From the NCBI GenBank assembly GCA_003173995.1, contig PRDT01000060.1, forward strand, positions 1 through 17,146: 17,146 nt of DNA. Reading direction: 5' to 3'. Source of the DNA: Candidatus Levyibacteriota bacterium (GTDB lineage: Bacteria > Patescibacteriota > Microgenomatia > Levybacterales > UBA12049). The notes beneath the pieces were generated by a model that was given only the letters and a program-made list of their open reading frames with translations, made no database searches and was not told the DNA's origin. A program made the translations under genes and the position numbers. Below are positions 14,741 through 17,146 of this stretch, in pieces; positions within the stretch are counted from its first letter, which is position 1, and every line of letters starts with the position of its first letter.

Positions 14741-15313
14741 TTATTTTCCAAGATGCTTCAAGGCAAGCCTGACTTTATCTGAGACACTCTCCCCTGCCTC
14801 ACCTATTGCTCGTACTGCATCTCGTGCCTCTTTTTCACTAAAGCCAATCCCTGTTAATGCACTAACTACTTCTGATGTTGGCGTCTTTCCTTCATCTTGC
14901 AAATTTAATTCTTCTGAACTCCCCAATTTATTTTTTAGCTCAATAATGATTTTTTGTGCATTTTTCTTCCCAAGACGTGGAACTCCCGTAAAGAAATCAA
15001 CATCAGCCTTTCTAATAGCCTCCAGTATTTCACTTGTTGTGCCAATGGCAAATATCCCAATTGCTGTCTTTGGACCAATACCTGAAATACCAATAAGATT
15101 TTCAAAAAGTCGTAATTCTTGAGCGGAAGCAAAACCATACAAATCCAGCGCATCTTCTCTCACGTAAGTATGAATAAATGCTTGCACTTTATCACCTATA
15201 ACATGCTTGAGAAGTCCTAACGAGCCATAGACTTTATAGCCAACACCATTGACATCAATAATCAAATGAGGATCATTTCGAAGGATAATAGTACCAGTAA
15301 GAAGCCCTATCAT
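14741..15313 (-). CDS. ruvA: Holliday junction DNA helicase subunit RuvA
   Basis: Tetrameric Holliday-junction binding protein that loads RuvB. 190 residues. Domain I (OB fold) begins with the canonical MIGLLTG and VNGVGYKVY. Domain II has two helix-hairpin-helix motifs, IGISGIGPKTA (~74-84) and GVPRLGKKNAQKIIIELKN (~110-128). Domain III at the C-terminus has EVVSALTGIGFSEKEARDAV (~148-167) that binds RuvB. A candidate extended -10 lies 14 nt upstream of the ATG, in the 40-nt gap after the methyltransferase gene, so ruvA-ruvB may have their own promoter as well as being read from ruvC. Confidence 0.97.
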   Translation of the reverse strand: MIGLLTGTIILRNDPHLIIDVNGVGYKVYGSLGLLKHVIGDKVQAFIHTYVREDALDLYGFASAQELRLFENLIGISGIGPKTAIGIFAIGTTSEILEAIRKADVDFFTGVPRLGKKNAQKIIIELKNKLGSSEELNLQDEGKTPTSEVVSALTGIGFSEKEARDAVRAIGEAGESVSDKVRLALKHLGK

Positions 15314-15327
15314 AGGAAAGCCACTCT

Positions 15328-15336
15328 AGTATACCA
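15328..15336 (-). promoter_or_regulatory. Candidate extended -10 promoter of ruvA-ruvB
   Basis: Minus strand TGG-TATACT (5 of 6 in the hexamer) ends 14 nt before the ruvA ATG, predicting a leader of about 8 nt. TTAAAA lies 18 bp upstream as a weak -35. Confidence 0.45.
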
Positions 15337-15353
15337 CACGCTCAAAGTGACTT

Positions 15354-15935
15354 TTAAAAGATATAAGGAACAAACATTTTTGTCTTTTTCATATAGGTTT
15401 TATATGCATCTCCAAAGTGGGCTATAAGCAACTTTTCTTCTCTTTTTCCCTGCACATATCCTGAAATAAGATACGGTAGAAAAACTACAAACAAATAGCT
15501 TTGCGCAGTGAGCTCTCCACCAATAAATGAAAGAGCAAATCCAAGATAGATAGGATGGCGTATCAATGAATATATTCCTGTTGTCACAAGCTTTTGACCT
15601 TTTTTAATCTGATATTCCTCCCCGCTTACCCAATTACTCGCAATTTCTCTTCGTGCTACAAAACAAATACCCACTCCTAAGATAACAAGAGTAACGCCAA
15701 TAAGTTGGAAGAGTAAAACAGACTGTGTAATTGGGTCTATTGGCACGGCTATGAGCTGAGCAATGATAAGAAGTTGAATAAGAATATACACATACTTACT
15801 TATCTCTTCATGAAGAGATAATGGACGATGAATTTTGGGAAGTGCTTTTTCAGCTTTTTTTTGCTCTATTTTCCAGTAGATATATCTCCCCACAAAAAGC
15901 AAAATAACAATAGTTCGTAAAGCTATATCAAGCAT
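15354..15935 (-). CDS. Isoprenylcysteine carboxyl methyltransferase (ICMT)-family membrane protein
   Basis: 193 residues with about five hydrophobic segments (roughly 4-18, 47-64, 71-95, 130-141 and 143-160). The C-terminal half carries the ICMT/phospholipid methyltransferase hallmark: TTGIYSLIRHPIYLGF (118-133, with the RHP cofactor-binding motif) and REEKLLIAHFGDAYKTYMKKT (165-185, with paired Glu and the FG-x-x-Y motif), ending FVPYIF. Eukaryotic ICMT methylates prenylated cysteine; bacterial members with this signature act on mostly unknown small or lipid substrates using S-adenosylmethionine, so the substrate here cannot be named. Its ATG overlaps the ruvC stop by 8 nt, so it is translated from the ruvC message although no functional tie to recombination is known. 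Confidence 0.88.
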   Translation of the reverse strand: MLDIALRTIVILLFVGRYIYWKIEQKKAEKALPKIHRPLSLHEEISKYVYILIQLLIIAQLIAVPIDPITQSVLLFQLIGVTLVILGVGICFVARREIASNWVSGEEYQIKKGQKLVTTGIYSLIRHPIYLGFALSFIGGELTAQSYLFVVFLPYLISGYVQGKREEKLLIAHFGDAYKTYMKKTKMFVPYIF

Positions 15936-16404
15936 ATTTATTGGTAAAGGCGTGTGTTAAGGCAATAGCAAGCGCATCTGCAGTATCATCTGGGGTGGGC
16001 ACTTTTGGTAATTTAAGAGTGAGCTTCACCATTTGTCCAATTTGCTTTTTATCAGCTTTCCCATACCCAGTAATAGCACTTTTGACAGATGATGGGGTAT
16101 AGACCGCAATAGGAAGCTGCTTTTGTGCTGCAGCAAGCAGCACAACTCCTCGTGCTTGTCCAACAGCAAAGGCTGTTTTGACATTCTTATTAAAAAACAG
16201 CTCTTCTATCGCAAGAGCCTGGGGCTTATATTCATCTAGAAGCTTTTGCACAGAGGAATAAATGATTACCAATCTCTCTGTCAATGGTGAATTTACCTTT
16301 GTCTCAACGCATCCATAAGCAATTGTCTTGATACCACTCTTTTCTTTATCAATAACTCCCCAGCCAAGCCTACCAATACCAGGATCCACCCCTAAAATGC
16401 GCAT
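15928..16404 (-). CDS. ruvC: Holliday junction resolvase RuvC
   Basis: Endonuclease that cuts Holliday junctions symmetrically after RuvAB branch migration. 158 residues, close to the family's usual length. RNase H-like fold with all four acidic residues: Asp 7 in ILGVDPG, Glu 67 in AIEELFF, and Asp 140 and Asp 143 in DDTADALAIALTHA. Other family marks are VGQARGVVLLAA (~81-92) and the ITGYGKADKKQIGQMV segment (~111-126). The ATG starting MRILGVDPG is fixed by the conserved N-terminus. An extended -10 ends 6 nt before it. First gene of the ruvC-methyltransferase-ruvA-ruvB-transglutaminase run, divergent from the bL25 gene. Confidence 0.97.
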   Translation of the reverse strand: MRILGVDPGIGRLGWGVIDKEKSGIKTIAYGCVETKVNSPLTERLVIIYSSVQKLLDEYKPQALAIEELFFNKNVKTAFAVGQARGVVLLAAAQKQLPIAVYTPSSVKSAITGYGKADKKQIGQMVKLTLKLPKVPTPDDTADALAIALTHAFTNKYA

Positions 16405-16410
16405 AGCACT

Positions 16411-16419
16411 ATCCTAGCA
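16411..16419 (-). promoter_or_regulatory. Candidate extended -10 promoter of ruvC
   Basis: Minus strand TGC-TAGGAT ends exactly 6 nt before the ruvC ATG, so +1 would be the A of the start codon. A T-rich tract occupies the -35 position. The AGGA within it could alternatively be read as a Shine-Dalgarno 7 nt from the ATG. Confidence 0.45.
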
Positions 16420-16428
16420 GATGAAAAG

Positions 16429-16457
16429 TTGTAAAAAAAGAAGTTTTCATGTACAAT
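16429..16457 (+). promoter_or_regulatory. Sigma70-type promoter of the bL25 gene
   Basis: TTGTAA (16429-16434), 17-bp spacer, TACAAT (16452-16457), preceded by TG. The -10 ends 9 nt before the ATG at 16467, predicting a leader of about 3 nt. The alternative upstream ATG at 16449 overlaps the -10 box itself and so cannot be used by this transcript. Confidence 0.65.
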
Positions 16458-16466
16458 GACAAAATC

Positions 16467-17144
16467 ATGAAGAAACACAGCGTAAAAGTTGAAAAAAGAA
16501 GCGTATTTGGCAAGCAACTTAAGAAGCTTCGACGAGAAGGCATTTTGCCTGCAAATATTTACGGCAAAGATATTGAGTCCGTTGCTGTCCAACTTCCTTT
16601 GAAAACCTTTGAAGAGCTTTATAAAGAAGTCGGCTCATCTGGAGTTGTTGAAGTTGAATTTGACGGCGATAAAAGACCAACCCTTATTCATAACATGCAA
16701 TATGATTATGTGAATAATACTCCTCTACATGCAGATTTTTTCCAAGTTAATTTGAAAGAAAAAGTAAAAACGGTTGTCCCACTTCATATTGTTGGCGAAG
16801 CTAAAGCAGTTACTGAAAAGCTTGGCATGCTTATGCAGCCTGTTAATGAAGTTGAAGTTGAGGCTCTCCCAACAGATCTCCCAGAACATGTTGAAATCGA
16901 TGTTACTGAGCTTGCAGAAGTTGGACAACATCTCAAAATTAGTGATCTTAAAGTCTCAGGCGATGTTGCTATCTTAAATGATCCAGAGCAAGTTATCGCA
17001 AGTATTGCAGAACTGGTCTCTGAAGAAGCAGAAGAGCAAGCAGCTGAGGCAGCTGGTGCAGAAGGTGAAGCAGCAGCTGAAGGTGAAGCTCCTGCCGAAG
17101 GTGGAGAACAAGCTCCAGCAGCTGAAGAAGCAAAAGCTGAATAA
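16467..17144 (+). CDS. rplY: Large ribosomal subunit protein bL25 (CTC/TL5 form)
   Basis: 5S rRNA-binding ribosomal protein of the long, two-domain CTC type; 225 residues from the chosen start. N-terminal bL25 domain (1-~92) with KRSVFGKQLKKLRREG, ILPANIYGK, the NMQYDYV segment and PLHADFFQV. The C-terminal TL5 beta domain (~95-185) has VPLHIVGEAKAV, VEALPTDLPEHVEIDVT and HLKISDLKV. The last ~40 residues are a low-complexity Ala/Glu/Gly tail built from imperfect repeats of a GEAAAEGEAPAEG kind, likely disordered and acidic. The start at 16467 (MKKHSVKVEKR) is preferred to the in-frame ATG at 16449 because the latter overlaps the -10 promoter box and the family N-terminus begins here. The gene ends 2 nt before the window edge. 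Confidence 0.94.
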   Translation: MKKHSVKVEKRSVFGKQLKKLRREGILPANIYGKDIESVAVQLPLKTFEELYKEVGSSGVVEVEFDGDKRPTLIHNMQYDYVNNTPLHADFFQVNLKEKVKTVVPLHIVGEAKAVTEKLGMLMQPVNEVEVEALPTDLPEHVEIDVTELAEVGQHLKISDLKVSGDVAILNDPEQVIASIAELVSEEAEEQAAEAAGAEGEAAAEGEAPAEGGEQAPAAEEAKAE

Positions 17145-17146
17145 TT

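Noticed and set aside
14607..15122. 171-codon open frame on the plus strand across ruvB/ruvA
   Set aside because: Antisense to conserved ruvA and ruvB; its Ser/Phe-rich composition is typical of a reverse-strand shadow.
13709..15930. Recoded UGA (as in Gracilibacteria or Absconditabacteria)
   Set aside because: ruvB and ruvC end at TGA exactly where the families end, and no other gene needs TGA read as an amino acid.
16449..16466. Upstream in-frame ATG for bL25 (adds MYNDKI)
   Set aside because: This ATG overlaps the TACAAT -10 box and the family N-terminus begins at the ATG at 16467.
1..17146. CRISPR arrays, insertion sequences or prophage genes
   Set aside because: No regularly spaced repeats, transposase or integrase motifs, terminal inverted repeats or phage structural genes are visible.

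Overview
This 17.1 kb window is gene-dense, AT-rich chromosomal DNA that looks bacterial and most like a small-genome lineage of the Patescibacteria/CPR type, possibly Microgenomates-like. The lineage is inferred from gene style and content; there is no rRNA or tRNA to confirm it. Several proteins are short or divergent versions of housekeeping enzymes: a 364-residue RpoD, a 590-residue DnaG, an RNB-only ribonuclease without an S1 domain, and a divergent PurA with a long N-terminal extension. Intergenic spaces are tiny and genes often touch or overlap. Shine-Dalgarno sequences are almost absent. The genetic code is standard: ruvB and ruvC end in TGA, and all genes read through in the usual code.

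Layout. 1-498 (+): 3' part of an unrecognised gene. 509-3419 (-): dnaG then rpoD, the core of the macromolecular-synthesis operon. 3496-4158 (+): unrecognised gene divergent from dnaG. 4268-8218 (-): purB-purA-RNB ribonuclease. 8287-13217 (+): an HD-domain phosphohydrolase divergent from purB, then the ComM-like AAA+ ATPase and a Ca2+-type P2 cation ATPase. 13218-16404 (-): a recombination operon, ruvC, a membrane methyltransferase of the isoprenylcysteine methyltransferase type, ruvA, ruvB, and a membrane-anchored transglutaminase-like protein. 16467-17144 (+): ribosomal protein bL25 (CTC form), divergent from ruvC.

How the genes relate. dnaG/rpoD serve replication priming and basal transcription. 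ruvABC and comM serve branch migration and resolution of recombination intermediates, with comM possibly acting on imported DNA. purB and purA together convert IMP to AMP; with an RNase and a putative nucleotidase beside them they suggest nucleotide recycling rather than a full de novo pathway.

The most striking signal is in the promoters. Upstream of rpoD, dnaG, comM, the P-type ATPase and ruvC there is an extended -10 element (TG-n-TAnnnT) that ends only 6-9 nt before the ATG; bL25 and the gene at 3496 have similarly close -10 boxes with clear -35 boxes. The start codons of comM, ruvC and bL25 are fixed by conserved N-termini, so transcripts from these promoters should be leaderless or nearly so. 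I found no CRISPR array, insertion sequence, tRNA, rRNA or classical strong terminator. Most of the window is ordinary housekeeping; I do not see a clear new multi-gene system, but the leaderless promoter pattern, the two accessory membrane proteins in the ruv operon and two unrecognised genes are worth attention.
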